Assembly: GCA_905221605.1 (NCBI GenBank)
Contig: CAJNDS010002351.1
Location: 42,501-106,500, forward strand
Reading direction: 5' to 3'
Length of the DNA: 64,000 nucleotides
From: Symbiodinium natans
Taxonomy: Eukaryota > Sar > Dinophyceae > Suessiales > Symbiodiniaceae
Made by a program: the position numbers and the translations under genes. The notes under the pieces were generated by a model that saw nothing but the letters and a program-made list of their open reading frames with translations, made no database searches and was not told where the DNA came from. Below, in pieces: positions 20,601 through 30,778 of the stretch (positions are counted from its first letter, which is position 1; each line of letters begins with the position of its first letter).

Positions 20601-23165
20601 TTGGGCTGAAGTCGGGCAGCTCTCTTGATTGTAGGCTTTCTTGGGGGTGCCCTCAAAACAAGGTTCCGTATATTGGGAATCCCATACGGCATTATCATGT
20701 CAAGGAGACCTGCTCAGATAGAGTTCCCGCAGGCATGTCTACTCAACGCTAAACTGGGACCGGGAGTAGGCCCTTACTTTTTTGAGGGGGGAGGGTTTAG
20801 GTTGCCTTTTCAGCCCCTGTAAACCAAAAAGCGCACCCTTCTTATTCCTAGGTTACCCTTGGGTTTAGGGCATGTCTCCTAAGCCCTACTACTGTATCAA
20901 GGCAGATTTTATTTTAGGATTTGGTGTGTCTAGGGCTGTGGTTTCTTGCAGCATGTAAGTCAGGACAGGGCAGGGGCTGTGACATTCGGGATGTGTGGGC
21001 TGAGGGCTGGAACTAAGTTTAGGGTTTTGGGTTTTGAGGTTGGGACGTTCCCCCTTATGCGAACAGTCCTTAGTAGGGATTCTAGTACCCCCTTATTATC
21101 ATCCCTATTCAGCACTGTTAGTATTGAAAGGGAACATCTCAAGTTTGGGTTATTTAGGGTTCCGCGGACCTGGGGCTTTCACGAGACCCTGGCAAAGCAG
21201 TCGGCATGGTGAGGAGACTATGTCAAACCAGTACTAGGATGCCCAGTAGTGCCCTTATTCCCTTTTTGGGCACTCTAGGTTCGCCTATAAACCCCTTTAA
21301 GCAAAAAAAGTGCACCCTTTTAATCCTAGGTTACTGGGCAACCTAGATTAAAAGTGTGGACTGCAGTTCTATTCTGGAGGAGCACAGCAATACGCGAATA
21401 GTTGGCGATTACTCCCCTACAATCCCAATCAAGGTGCTTCATAGGAGAATCTGTCAAAAAGCCTTAGAAAACAAACTGCCCAGCTTGCCTCCAAAAACAC
21501 GCCTGTTCAATTTGAGCAGGCCCTTGTGTCTACACCCTAAACCCTCAACCCTAAACACCCTAAACACTCATAACAGTCTAAACGCGCCAAACACCCTTAA
21601 CCCTAAACACCAAAACCCACCCTAACCCCTAAACCCTAAATCCTAAACCCTAAACCCTAAACCCTAAACCCTAAACCCTAAGCCCCAAACCCCAGCATGC
21701 CGGGGAAGCCCCCAGCTGAAACAATTCCTTCTGAGGACGTCTTCGGCGTCCGAGACGAGGGCGTCCAGTTTCACAAGGGCCTCTTCAAAGACAGCCTGAA
21801 GCTGGACCATGAACAAATGGGAGGTTTAGGGTTTAGGGTTTAGGGTTTAAGGGTTTAGGGGTTTAGGGGTTTAGGGTTTAGGGGTTGCGTCGTTTCTTTC
21901 CGGTCCAGGCCATGCGGCAAAGAGATGTCCAGACTTTGAACCCCCAGCCCTACTGAACCCTGCTTCTCTAGGGAGGGTTGACGACTGTCAGAACAAGGCA
22001 AGGTGATGTCAGGCGCTCTGCGACAGCTAAGGAAGAAGTTTGCCGAGGAAAGCGACAGCTCTAAGCTGGCAATTGCCATTCTCCGGATAGATGCCAACTT
22101 CCATGATTCTTATCAGGATGCTCTCTACTACATGCTACTCGGGTGGCCCTTGGGACATTTGTTTTTCCCCCCTTAGTGGTTGTCAGAAAATCATAGTTAG
22201 GACTATGTTTCAGGTTGTTTTCCCCCTTTATTGGTTTTTCAGAAAAATATAGTTAGGACGATGTTTCAGGGGGGTTTTAAGAAGGCTTAACATGTTTGTT
22301 CCCGGGTTCTTTTTGGTTTAAGAGGATCCTATTTTAATTGGGTTGTGCTTTGGGATACTTTTTTAATCTCCCTTCTTTCCTTCTAAGGGAACCTATTCAT
22401 AAATACGTTTCAAAGGGTTTATCGCACAACTCAGTTAGGAATATTTGTTCCGATGGTTTTACGGGCCATCCTAGGCATCTTAGTCGACCAGCCCTTGCTT
22501 TTTTTTCACGAACCCGTCGAACCCTAAGCTCTAAACCCTAAACCCTAGACCCTAAACCCTAGACCCTAAACCCTAGACCCTAGACCCTAGACCCTAAACC
22601 CTAAACCCTAAACCCTAAACCCTAAACCCTAAACCCTAAACCCTACTTGACGGTTCATGAGTAACTGAGGGGCTCCATCGACCCTCAACCCTGAACCCTG
22701 CCGAGACCCGGACAGGTGAATGAGCCTTCGTGCTTTAGGGTTTAGGGTTTAGGGTTCAGGGTTCAGGGTTCAGGGTTTAGGGTTCAGGGTTCAGGGTTTA
22801 GGGTTTAGGATTTAGGGTTTAGGGTTTAGGGTTTAGAGAACCTGGTTCTAGGTTCTAGGATTTAGGGTCCAGGGGTTAGGGGTGACTAAGCCCCAATAGA
22901 ATATGAATTCATGGGGTAGATGGACGTAGAATGCAGGCCCCATCAAGCATCGAGGTACGACTTCATCCCTGTGGGTGGCTTCGTCATCTTTGACGACATC
23001 ATGACTCATCCCGCGGCGATGAACGCCTGGAAGGAGTTTAAGCAGGACCAGAACCTGGATGAAACGCCAATCCAGATCGACAAGCACAGTGCATATTTTC
23101 AGAAGAAGAAGGCGATCAAAGTCGACAGGTCGAAAATGAGACCTTTCACAGACGCCAACAAGTGA
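17680..23165 (+). CDS. TylF-like (macrocin-type) O-methyltransferase, 11 exons, 330 aa
   Basis: Predicted SAM-dependent O-methyltransferase of the TylF/methyltransferase-24 class; the substrate is unknown. Exons: 17680-17873, 18104-18206, 18341-18367, 18943-18969, 19125-19184, 19592-19624, 19913-19978, 20232-20294, 21736-21823, 22013-22133, 22955-23165. They total 993 nt and give one open frame of 330 residues. Family signs in order: DWPKTGYTMVGFARL (about 100-114), the SAM-site segment GDFAELGVWRGG (131-142), LFDVF, a GVQFHKGLFKDSL segment, LRIDANFHDSYQDALYY (244-260, the metal/substrate Asp region) and GGFVIFDD (268-275, Asp pair). Donors are GT (4), GC (3) and GA (3), and all ten acceptors are AG|G. 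Three exons are only 27-33 nt. Introns hold introners and telomeric arrays. The ATG is the weakest point: the N-terminal exon has no family match and an earlier exon is possible. Stop TGA at 23163-23165. Confidence 0.88.
17874..18103 (+). mobile_element. Intron 1: family B introner (GT-AG, target duplication GTATC)
   Basis: GTATC precedes TTGGTAGCCCAGTGGCACCC, and GTATC recurs right after the closing GGGCTGCCAAG. Removing one GTATC plus the element joins PVA to YHKYLRLL in frame. A family B right end (GGTTACTGGGCC) also occurs mid-element, so this may be a double copy. Confidence 0.85.
18207..18340 (+). mobile_element. Intron 2: CTTGCTTC-ended introner with CCCTAAA units (GA-AG)
   Basis: GACT is duplicated (18207-18210 and 18341-18344). 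Inverted ends are CTTGCTTCGCC and GGAGAAGCAAG. About seven CCCTAAA-type units lie inside (18245-18292). Removal joins SCGN to DWPKTGYTM. Confidence 0.85.
18539..18589 (+). repeat. CGGGCCCA octamer array, six units
   Basis: Six head-to-tail copies of an 8-bp palindromic-type unit (contains GGGCCC) lie within intron 3. Confidence 0.9.
18831..18912 (-). repeat. CCCCTAAA octamer array
   Basis: About ten units of an 8-mer telomere variant are bordered by ordinary CCCTAAA, within intron 3. The extra C is kept in every unit, so the variant was amplified as such. Confidence 0.9.
18970..19124 (+). mobile_element. Intron 4: family C' introner with CCCTAAA array (GC-AG)
   Basis: GCCA is duplicated at the borders. 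The element runs from GGATGCCCAGTAGTACCC to TTACTGGGCAACCTAG. A near-identical copy at 21236 lacks the telomeric units found here at 19048-19093. Removal joins LKNI to AKLVLDVV. Confidence 0.85.
19625..19912 (+). mobile_element. Intron 6: family G introner with TTTAGGG array (GC-AG)
   Basis: GCACT is duplicated (19625 and 19913). The interior matches the copy at 60335, except that about ten TTTAGGG units (19672-19745) stand between AAGG and TTCCCCTTA, which are adjacent at 60335. Removal joins CVFAK to ALFDVLG. Confidence 0.85.
19979..20231 (+). mobile_element. Intron 7: family C'-like introners with arrays (GA-AG)
   Basis: GAAA occurs at both borders. Two GCTCAGTA-type left ends (about 19988 and 20114) suggest one element inside or beside another. 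TTTAGGG and CCCTAAA units and a poly-C run lie inside. Removal joins DVFAPL to ENYRGSQ. Confidence 0.8.
20326..20412. mobile_element. Family F element
   Basis: It has GGGGGGGATTTGCGAAAATC at the left and AAGTTCGGAAACCACC at the right, within intron 8 of the methyltransferase gene. The middle holds two CCCTAAA-type units. Confidence 0.4.
20749..20876. mobile_element. Family C element in intron 8
   Basis: It reads ACTGGGACCGGGAGTAGGCCC through TTATTCCTAGGTTACCCTTG, with a G-run replacing the usual centre. Confidence 0.6.
21041..21149. mobile_element. Family E element in intron 8
   Basis: Ends GGGACGTTCCCCCTTATGCG and AAAGGGAACATCTC with internal AACAGTCCTTAGTAGGGAT match family E. Confidence 0.7.
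21236..21346. mobile_element. Family C' element without telomeric units
   Basis: It runs from GGATGCCCAGTAGTGCCC to TTACTGGGCAACCTAG, with AAAAAAAGTGCACCC at the point where the intron-4 copy holds a CCCTAAA array. This makes it a useful unexpanded reference. Confidence 0.8.
22134..22490 (+). mobile_element. Family D introner forming the left part of intron 10
   Basis: The left end CTCGGGTGGCCCTTGGGACA and the right end ACGGGCCATCCTAG are imperfect inverted repeats shared with 50361 and 51450. A duplicated inner block (GTCAGAAAATCATAGTTAGG) makes it longer than the others. The intron continues to 22954 through CCCTAGA/CCCTAAA and TTTAGGG arrays. Confidence 0.75.
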
Positions 23166-24375
23166 TGCGAACATGCACTAGATGCAGGTCGCCAGAAAAG
23201 TTTGGAAGCTGCACAGTGTCATGGCATGTTTTGGGTTTGGGGCTTGGGGTTTAGGGTTTAGGGTTTAGGGTTTAGCATGTCATGCGTCAGAGGACTGCTG
23301 CATTGTGTTTTGGGACAAGTGTTACCCCTGAGACTGCAGCACACAAGCGTTTAGGGTTTAGGGTTTAGGGTTTAGGGTTCAGGGTTGACGATGGACAAGC
23401 CGATTGCGGGACTGTGGGCCTTGGCGTGTCTGGGGCTGATTTTGGAATGTGTTACTATAACGATTTAGGATGGGGGGGGACTACTGTTACTCCCTTTTTT
23501 TGGGGAATCCCGATCTCATCCCTGTGCAACGCTATGTTGACTAGGTGGGACTTTACGACAATTTTAGCACTTTATAAATTTGGGGTTAAACAGCAACCAA
23601 GTAAAGAGTCCCTGCGAAAACACGAAAATGCTCATTTGGCCTGCACATTTAACCCATAGAAGTCTCATTGCTGCAGGTTCCAAATGCCCTAAACCCTAAA
23701 CCCTCAACCCTAAACCCTCAACCCTAAACCCTGATCACCCTACACCCCCAAGCTTCCTAACCCGGAACCCCAAAACCCTAAACGATGCACAGTTGCGGGT
23801 TTGAACACTACGGCCTAGGATACTCGGGAGTTGTTCAAGTTTAGGGCTTTAAGGGTTTAGGGTTTATGGGGTTAGGGTTTATGGGATTAGGGGTTCAGGT
23901 AAGGGCTTAGGGTCTAAGAGGTTAGGGTTTAAGGTGTCGGGGGTTAGGGTTTTAAGTTTTCGTGGTTTAGGGGTTTAGGTCGTTGAGGGCTCACTTCTTT
24001 CCATCCCGGGCGGCTGTCATCTTGCCTCCGCTCACAGAAAGGTAGCGTGCATTTAGTGTCTGCAGGGTCTGGGGTTCAGGGTTCCCACGATGATGTGCTA
24101 TCGCAAAGCCTCGTCGCTTGCCCTGAAAGTCCATGACCCTAAACCCTAAACCCTAAACCCTAAACCCTAAACCCTAAACCCTAAACCCTAAACCCTAAAC
24201 CCTAAACCCTAAACCCTAAACCCTAAACCCACCCTAAATACTTGGGGCCCCGAAGTCATTCGATAGCAAGTGCTCTAGGGCTCAAGCACGCCCCATGCAG
24301 GCACATGGACCCTAAAAGTTGGCTCTGATGTCCGGATCATTTTAACGCCATGCAGTCCTAATAATTATGGGTTTT

Positions 24376-24481
24376 TTTCTATAGGGGTCGGAAGAACGAC
24401 TGGTAGTTTGCTCTTAGGGTCCATTTATGATCATACTAGAATACACCCGAAAACCCTGTTCCAATTGTTCAGGCCCCTATA
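24376..24481. mobile_element. Family H element
   Basis: It shares ATAGGGGTC ... ATCATACTAGAATACACCCG ... CAGGCCCC with 59690-59768. Borders are uncertain. Confidence 0.45.
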
Positions 24482-24818
24482 TTAGGTTTTGGGTTTAGGC
24501 GGTTTAGAGTTTGGGGTGCCTCTGGTTGTTCAGGTACGATTCCCTAGCGCGGGTTCAGGGTTTTAGGGCCTGTCCCTCAGCCACGAACCCTAAAGCCTTG
24601 GAGGTATGTTGGAAGACTGAAGTTTTCGGGTGTGGGACCCAAACCCTGCTGGCCCGGCACCTTAGGCTGGGCCTCTATGCAGAAAGTTGTTAGTCTCCTT
24701 TGGACACAAATTGCAAGTCTGGGATTTTGCGTTTCAGGCTCGCTCCTCTCTTCAGCCACCATGACTGTATGGAGGGCCGAAGCTACCCTTGAACATGTAT
24801 TAATCCTGAGCGTCCACC

Positions 24819-25027
24819 CAGACCCCTGGGCGGATCCAAGAAGTAGAAACCCCAAATAGTACCCCATACTACTAGTGGGTCTTTCCCTAAACCCTAAACC
24901 CTAAACTTTAAACCCTAAACCCTAAACCCTAAACCCTAAACCCCAAACCCTAAACCCCAAACCCTAAACCCTAAACCCTAAACCCTTAAGGGGATCTACT
25001 TTTATTGGATCCTCCCAGGGGTCGAGC
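24819..25027. mobile_element. Family K element with CCCTAAA array
   Basis: The left end AGACCCCTGGGCGGATCC, with AAGAAGTAGA, is inverted at the right as CTACTTTTATTGGATCCTCC plus CAGGGGTC. About fourteen CCCTAAA-type units (24887-24985) occupy the middle. Confidence 0.75.
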
Positions 25028-25062
25028 CTCTAAAACCCCTCTGCCAACCATTCGACTCGCAG

Positions 25063-25125
25063 ATGCTTGCGGATCTATCGCGGAAGTGCGAGAACCAGCG
25101 CCCCGGGCAGATCTTGAGCTTTTGA
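25063..25125 (+). CDS. Terminal exon, unidentified
   Basis: After CGCAG it reads MLADLSRKCENQRPGQILSF and stops at 25123-25125. It follows the family K element directly. Confidence 0.5.
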   Translation: MLADLSRKCENQRPGQILSF

Positions 25126-25590
25126 GGGGGTTTAGGGTTTAGGGTTTAGGGTTTGGGGTTTAGGGTTTAGGGTTTAGGGTTTAGGGTTTAGGGTTTAGGG
25201 TTTAGGGTTTAGGGCCAGCGGGGGTCAAGGGCGGTCGGTTAGATTACGGGGCCCCCGAAACGAGATCAAGATAATAAGGATCCGAATATTGGGGTATAAA
25301 GGCCTCTAGAAGGGGCATTCTGGAAAACCATGTTTGTAGGACCCTAAACCCCTAAGCCCTACAAAGCTAAACCTTAAACCCCCAGAGGAGCCCGTAATCC
25401 CAACCCTCCTTATGTTGAGGGTTTGGGGTTTAGGGTTTAGGGTTTAGGGCCCCCATAGGCGCTGGTAGGTTGTCGGGGGTTCACGTCGTGAGCTGCCCAA
25501 AGATGTCGGAAGCCTTGGAAATACAAAAAGGCCTGAAACTGCAAACCCGAAACCCTGAACCCTAAACCTGAACCCTTGCCATGACTGCTC

Positions 25591-25641
25591 TTTGCTAAAA
25601 AAACATAGAATATGTTTTTCATTTTCGGGGTTCTTAAGCAA
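25591..25641. mobile_element. Family O element, minimal copy
   Basis: TTTGCTAAAAAAACATAG at the left and TTTTCGGGGTTCTTAAGCAA at the right: the family O ends with almost no middle. Confidence 0.5.
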
Positions 25642-27050
25642 GTAGTAGTACATCCGAAGCCATAAAGAGTTCAAGTTCAGGGCTTTGGGGGCCTGTGGGT
25701 GCAAACCGCGTGTATGGGTTCAAGGCTTTGGGGTTCGCAGGGTTGAGTCCATTGAGGGCTCTTCGGTTTTCTGTAAGGTGCTTTCGCCTTTTTTGTTTTA
25801 TCTCAACGGATCCCTAAACCCTAAACCCTAAACCCTAAACCCTAAACCCTAAACCCTAAACCCTAAACCCTAAACCCTAAACCCTAAGCCCTAAGCCCTA
25901 AACCCTAAGCCCTAAACCCTAAACCCTAACAGTGGTTGTTTTGGTTCTGTCTCGTGCACTGAAGCTCGCGTCTTGGGTCTTCATGGCTAGGGGGCATCCG
26001 GGAGGCTTTTGCACGCATGGCTTTGAACTCTTAGGCTGAAGATCCTTATATGGTATAGGGTTTAGGGTTTAGGATTTAGGGTTTAGGGTTGAGTGTTTAG
26101 GGATTAAGCCCAAACAACCAAACCCTCAACCCCAGGCCCCAAAGCCTACGCCCTAAAGAAGATTCAACCAAATCAAAAATACCCTAAGCCCTGAACCAAA
26201 CCCGAAGAACCCTGGGGCCGTACGCCACCCGTAAAAAAGATGCACAGGATGCAAACGGAGAAGGAAAAGTTGTTGACACGGGCGCAGCGTGTGGAGCAGA
26301 TGATGATGGACAGGGTTGGGGCATTGGGGTTCAGGATTTCGGGTTTGTGATTTGGGGTTGGAGTTGAGGTTCGGGTTTGTTTAGGGTTTTGGGGGGACGT
26401 AGGATTCACATGTTAGATGCGCAGCCTGATTACGAAGGAGTTCGGTACACACAGTTCCTGTGAAAAGCCCGAGCGAAGCATACCCACTTAAGCACACCCT
26501 AAACCCCAAACCCCGAAACGCCTTGGCACATTTAGTTCTGGAGGACATCCTGTAATGGAAGCCCGGCATACCCTAAACCCTATAAACCCTAAACCCTAAA
26601 CCCTAAACCCTAAACCCTAAACCCTAAACCCTAAACCCTGAAAGGTTTAGGATGCAGGCTCTCGGGTTTAAGGGCCTAAGCCCTACTACACGCTTGGCCG
26701 CATAGAGCCCATACTGCTGGGTAGCTGGAGCTCAAGGGCTCACCTTTGCAAGTAGGGTTTAGGGTTTAGGGTTTAGGGTTTAGGGTTTAGGGTTTAGGCC
26801 TATTCGTGCAGACGGTGGGTTCTCTAGGTATGGGAGGGCTTAGAGTTCAGGGTCGAGGGTCGAACCTTGGGTCGCTGGTACTAGCACGGCCCCTGATACA
26901 TGTAAGTACGTGTATATTTAATATACATGGGTTCCCCTACGACCCCCCTCTATACTACCCGCCCTAGGTTCCCCTCATAATTAAGGCTGTTTAGGGGTAA
27001 TGAAGCTCAATTAAGGATACTTAAGGGGGAACCTAATGTGAGTATTTACT

Positions 27051-27156
27051 AATTGCTTAAGAACCCCGAAAAAACACAGATATTCTGCCGTATTAAGGGC
27101 AATATAGGGTGTATTGTTTTTTTATTCTTTTGGGCCACTTTTGGGGTTCTGAAGCT
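27051..27156. mobile_element. Family O element
   Basis: It starts AATTGCTTAAGAACCCCGAAAA and ends CTTTTGGGGTTCTGAAGC. A CCCTAAA run begins right after the end. Confidence 0.6.
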
Positions 27157-27225
27157 AAACCCTAAACCCTAAACCCTAAACCCTAAACCCTAAACCCTAT
27201 GAAACCTAAACCCTAAACCCCGCAG

Positions 27226-27282
27226 GACGTCCACAAGCTGCTGGAGAAGGGAGTGGACAGCTGGGCAGCTCTACTGCGGCTT
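27226..27282 (+). CDS. Orphan exon, unidentified
   Basis: After CGCAG|G it reads DVHKLLEKGVDSWAALLRL and then enters a GGGTGTAGGG array. It has the look of an amphipathic helix pair. Both borders are array sequence. Confidence 0.5.
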
Positions 27283-27876
27283 AGGGGGTGTAGGGTGCAG
27301 GGTGCAGGGTTTAGGGTTTAGGGTTTAGGGTTTAGGGTCTAGGGTCTAGGGTCTCGGGTTTAGGGTTTAGGGTTTAGAGCTTGGGGTGTCCGAACCCTAC
27401 CCACTCGACCATTTGACAGCGGGTTTAGGGTTTCAGGGTTGGCGCGTCTTTCCCTGGCACTCTCCCGCTCTGTTCTCCACACATGCGTCCTAAAGTCATG
27501 CCAGATGCCCACCTAGTGACCTGTGACCCCCAACAACCTTCTCGATGCTTGCTTGGAGGGAGGCTTTAGCGTTTGGGTTCTGGACGAGCACACAGAGGGC
27601 GGCCAGAAGGCACCTTGATTCCCATGTTTTGTTAGGACCAGACAAAGGACGGGCACCATCTTGAATCATAGGATACTGGACAACCTAGGTCTCCACTCTA
27701 TTGATGCCCGAAGCCCTACACCACATAGGGATCTCCGCTAGGAATTTGGTATTTAGGACCCTCAGGCCTAAACCCATTAACCAAAACAACCCTGAACCCT
27801 AAACCACAAACCCTAAACCCTAAACCCTAAGCCCTAAGCCCTAAACCCTAAACCCTAAACCCTAAACCTGTGCAAG

Positions 27877-27955
27877 GTGCCCATCGTTGTGGATTTCGAC
27901 GCTCGTGCCTGGGACTGGCATCCAATCCTCACGCTAGGAATGAGCTCCCGGGGCG
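27877..27955 (+). CDS. Orphan exon, unidentified
   Basis: After GCAAG|G it reads VPIVVDFDARAWDWHPILTL and continues GMSSRG to a GA donor followed by CCCTAAA units. The codon endings and AG|G border are as in solved exons. Confidence 0.55.
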
Positions 27956-28249
27956 GACCCTAAACCCTAAACCCGAAGCCCTAAGCCCTAAGCCCTAAAC
28001 CCTAAACCCTAAGCCCTAAACCCTAAACCTCACCCCAAACCTAAGCCCTAAACCCTCAACGCAGTTAAGGGCTTCGAGTTCAGCGAGCTCGGATGACAGT
28101 AGTGCTGTTATTCTCAATGTTTAGGAGTCAGGTTCCCTTCCGAACCCCGCCTTTTCCAAATCAAGGGTGAAGTGCCCTTTTTGGTTCTCAAGTTACCCGG
28201 TTTCCTACTACAACGCCTTATCCCCTTTCATGGCATGAAAAGAGACTCA

Positions 28250-28362
28250 GAGAGAGAGAGAGAGAGGGAGAGAGACCCTGAGAATGAGAATGAGAGGGAG
28301 AGTGAGCGTGAGAGGGAGAGTGAGTGTGAGAGTGCGAGTCCGAGTGAGACTGAGAAGGAACC
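28250..28362 (+). repeat. GA-rich microsatellite
   Basis: A degenerate AGAG/GAGT tract. The overlapping Glu/Arg/Ser frame is a repeat artefact. Confidence 0.9.
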
Positions 28363-28365
28363 CTA

Positions 28366-29480
28366 AACCCTAACCCCCATACCCCTTACTAAGTTCCCTG
28401 AGTCTTCAAAAGTCGGGGCACCTTGGGGCCCAAGTCATGCAGGGCGGGGAAGATCGTTTTGCACAAACGAGGGTTTAGGGTTTAGGGTTTAGTTCTTAAT
28501 GTTTGCGCAGAAGTTCCCCAATCCGACTTCTAGGCAGAGACGGCGCAACCCTAACGACCAATGCGTAGTGTTCAGGAAATACAAAGTTTCAACTAGGAAA
28601 AAAAGTTCTTGACTTGTGTCTATGTGCAGTGTTTAGGAATTTTCAACTAGATCTGGAGAAAAAAACTGTTTGTTGACCCCCTGCTTCTGGATTCCAGCGA
28701 ATTTTCGTTTTTCATCCCCGCACAAGACCCACCCCAGAACCCGGCAGTAAGAGGCAGTCTGGTTGTCATGTGGCCAGCTATTTCTTCCCTCAGTCCCTAC
28801 TAACCAACAGTAAGATGTTTTAACGTGTGGTGCCTCTTTGGGTGCCCTGAGAAAGGAGGCTCCGTAATGATGGTACCATGAGAGGACAAGAGTTGCGAGA
28901 CATGACCATGTTTAGGGTTCAGGGTGTAGGGTTTAGGGTGTAGGGTGTAGGGTTTAGGGTTTAGGGTTTAGGGTTTAGGGTTTAGGGTTTAGGGTTTAGG
29001 GTTTAGGGTTTAGGGTTTAGAGGATCTGCATGAGGGTCAACAGATTTTCGAGCTTACGAGGCTTCGGGCTTAGAGGCTTGATCAGGAGGCTTTCAGCCGC
29101 AATAGCTCATACACCACGCAGCCGGGCCTTTTACGAATCCTGGTCCTACTTGCAGGTGCTGCACGTACCCTAAACCCGAAACCCTAAACCCTAAACCCTA
29201 AACCCTAAACCCCCCAACTCAAGTGAACGCTGTGACAGCATCCCTTCACCACTTTGAGAGCTTAGCCTCGACCCTTCTAAACCAAACTGGGGGTGTCCGA
29301 AAGGGGGGGGGGCACCTTATTGAGGTCCGTATCATAAGAAGATCTTATCTTTGGGGGTCTATATTAGGGGCCCCCTTATTACCCGAAGCCCTAAACCCTA
29401 AACCCGAACCCTAAACCCTAAACCCTAAACCCTAAACCCTAAACCCCCCAAACTCAAGCTCTGCCCCCAATAGCCCTGAA
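28366..29480. other. Unique spacer and TTTAGGG array
   Basis: The unique sequence 28380-28910 has no long frame. A TTTAGGG array with variants lies at 28910-29020, and CCCTAAA runs at 29168-29215 and 29386-29447. A family F element (29287-29385) is listed. Confidence 0.6.
29287..29385. mobile_element. Family F element
   Basis: CTGGGGGTGTCCGAAAGGGG at the left and GGGGTCTATATTAGGGGCCC at the right resemble the copy at 9385. Confidence 0.4.
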
Positions 29481-29485
29481 GCGAG

Positions 29486-29556
29486 GCTCGAGTACAGCCG
29501 CCACTGACGACGGCTCCTCTGTGGGAGGCGCGGAGTTTGAGACCACCCGCTTTCGG
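29486..29556 (+). CDS. Orphan exon, unidentified
   Basis: After GCGAG|G the frame reads SSTAATDDGSSVGGAEFETT and then RFR to a GC donor (CGG|GCTGAGG), followed by TTTAGGG units. A Ser/Thr-rich linker-like segment. Confidence 0.5.
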
Positions 29557-29942
29557 GCTGAGGGTTTAGGGTTTAGGGCTTAGGGCTTAGGGCTTACGGT
29601 TTGGGGTGGAAACGGTTTAGGGTTTAGGGTTTACGGTTTAGGGTGGTGCAGGGGAAACAGTGCACTGCCTCTTTTTTTAGCGGGCGCCCCTTTTTCCGCG
29701 TCAGCGGCACAGTAGGCCGTTCATGGTATGTCAGGGTGAAACGTCCCATTCAGCAAAACAAGCCGAAACGACCGAACAACAAACCGGACCCAAACCAAGC
29801 CAAAACCAGGGACGAATAAACCCCAAGCCCTAAACCGAAGCCGAAGAAGAAGAAGAAGAAGGGCTTGCAAACCTGAAAGCATCGGCCCTGAGAATTACGA
29901 ATTTCGGAGGCGTATCTCAAGTAAGGTCTTCAGGGCTTATAG

Positions 29943-30054
29943 CTTGGTAGCCCAGTGGTACCCTTTGCCTTTTTTTTTGCTCTGGGTTCCCTTAGAAAGT
30001 AACCAACCCAAAAAGGGTGCCATTATTGTAATATGGTTACTGGGCTACCAAGAT
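29943..30054. mobile_element. Family B element (complete)
   Basis: Ends are TTGGTAGCCCAGTGGTACCC and GGTTACTGGGCTACCAAG. ATAG flanks both sides. A family E element abuts it on the right. Confidence 0.85.
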
Positions 30055-30057
30055 AGG

Positions 30058-30166
30058 GTTGGGATGTTCCCCCTTGTACTAAAGTCCTTGAGAGGGATAA
30101 TAAAAGGGGGGGTTACTATAATCCCAATTAAGGACTGTTAGTATAAGGTTGAGAACATCCCAACTC
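30058..30166. mobile_element. Family E element
   Basis: GTTGGGATGTTCCCCCTTGT and the inverse AGAACATCCCAAC surround AAGTCCTT and AAGGACTG arms. It lies immediately beside a family B element. Confidence 0.8.
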
Positions 30167-30470
30167 TCAACACTCGCAACCCTAAACCCTAAACCCTAGA
30201 CCCTAAACCCTAGGGTTTAGGGTTTCCATCTTCGGGGTTTCGGTTTGTTTTTGTTGGGGGGGGGGGGGTTCAGGGTTGCAGCTTAGGGCTGCAGCTTGTA
30301 GATGTGAGGGGCTGATGCTTGGAGGGCGGGTTTGGGTTGAGCTCGTTTAGGGCTAGCGGGGAGGAGTGGGGTGGGGGGGTTAGGAAATTCCCTAAACCCT
30401 AAACCCTAAACCCTAAACCCTAAACCCTAAACCCTAAACCCTAAACCCTAAACCCTAAATGTTAGGAAAT

Positions 30471-30545
30471 GTTGCGAGTTTGCCTGCGGAGGATATACCT
30501 TGGGCTCGCAGGCGGGCCAGCTTCGACTTTGTGCTTCTGGATGTG
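30471..30545 (+). CDS. Orphan exon, unidentified
   Basis: The frame VASLPAEDIPWARRRASFDF continues VLLDV to TTTAGGG units. FDFVLLDV resembles a Rossmann-type strand, but nothing else supports an assignment. Confidence 0.45.
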
Positions 30546-30778
30546 GGTTTAGGGTTTAGGGTTTAGGGTTTCGGGTTTAGGGTTTCGGGTTTAGGGTTTC
30601 GGGTGTAGGGTTTCGGGTTTTGTGGGCTGAGTTTGGAACTTCCGTTGCGTTCACAGCCGGACGGCGGGTGGACGTAAAGCCACTCATTATCCGGCCATGG
30701 GCAGGGGGTACTCGTAGCTGGGGAGATCACATTGTCAAAGCTCGGAAGTTCCTCAGGAGTCAAGAATCCGAAGGTGTT

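Larger units (their letters stand above)
23170..25060. other. Arrays and elements after the methyltransferase gene
   Basis: TTTAGGG runs lie at 23249-23275 and 23350-23380, and CCCTAAA runs at 23687-23730, 24137-24232 and 24887-24985. Family H and K elements are listed. The frames at 23414-23659 and 24511-24867 show no protein signature. Confidence 0.65.
25130..27220. other. Arrays and elements, no recognised gene
   Basis: TTTAGGG runs lie at 25130-25213, 26057-26090 and 26755-26798. CCCTAAA runs lie at 25810-25930 and 26568-26640. Family O copies are listed. The frames at 25437-25704 and 26173-26569 pass through heptamers or low-complexity sequence. Confidence 0.65.

Noticed and set aside
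21697-21823. ATG at 21697 as the start of a separate small gene
   Set aside because: The downstream part is clearly exon 9 of the methyltransferase gene, entered through AG|G at 21735/21736; the codons before that are intronic.
28172-28366. Glu/Arg/Ser-rich 64-aa frame
   Set aside because: Product of a GA microsatellite.
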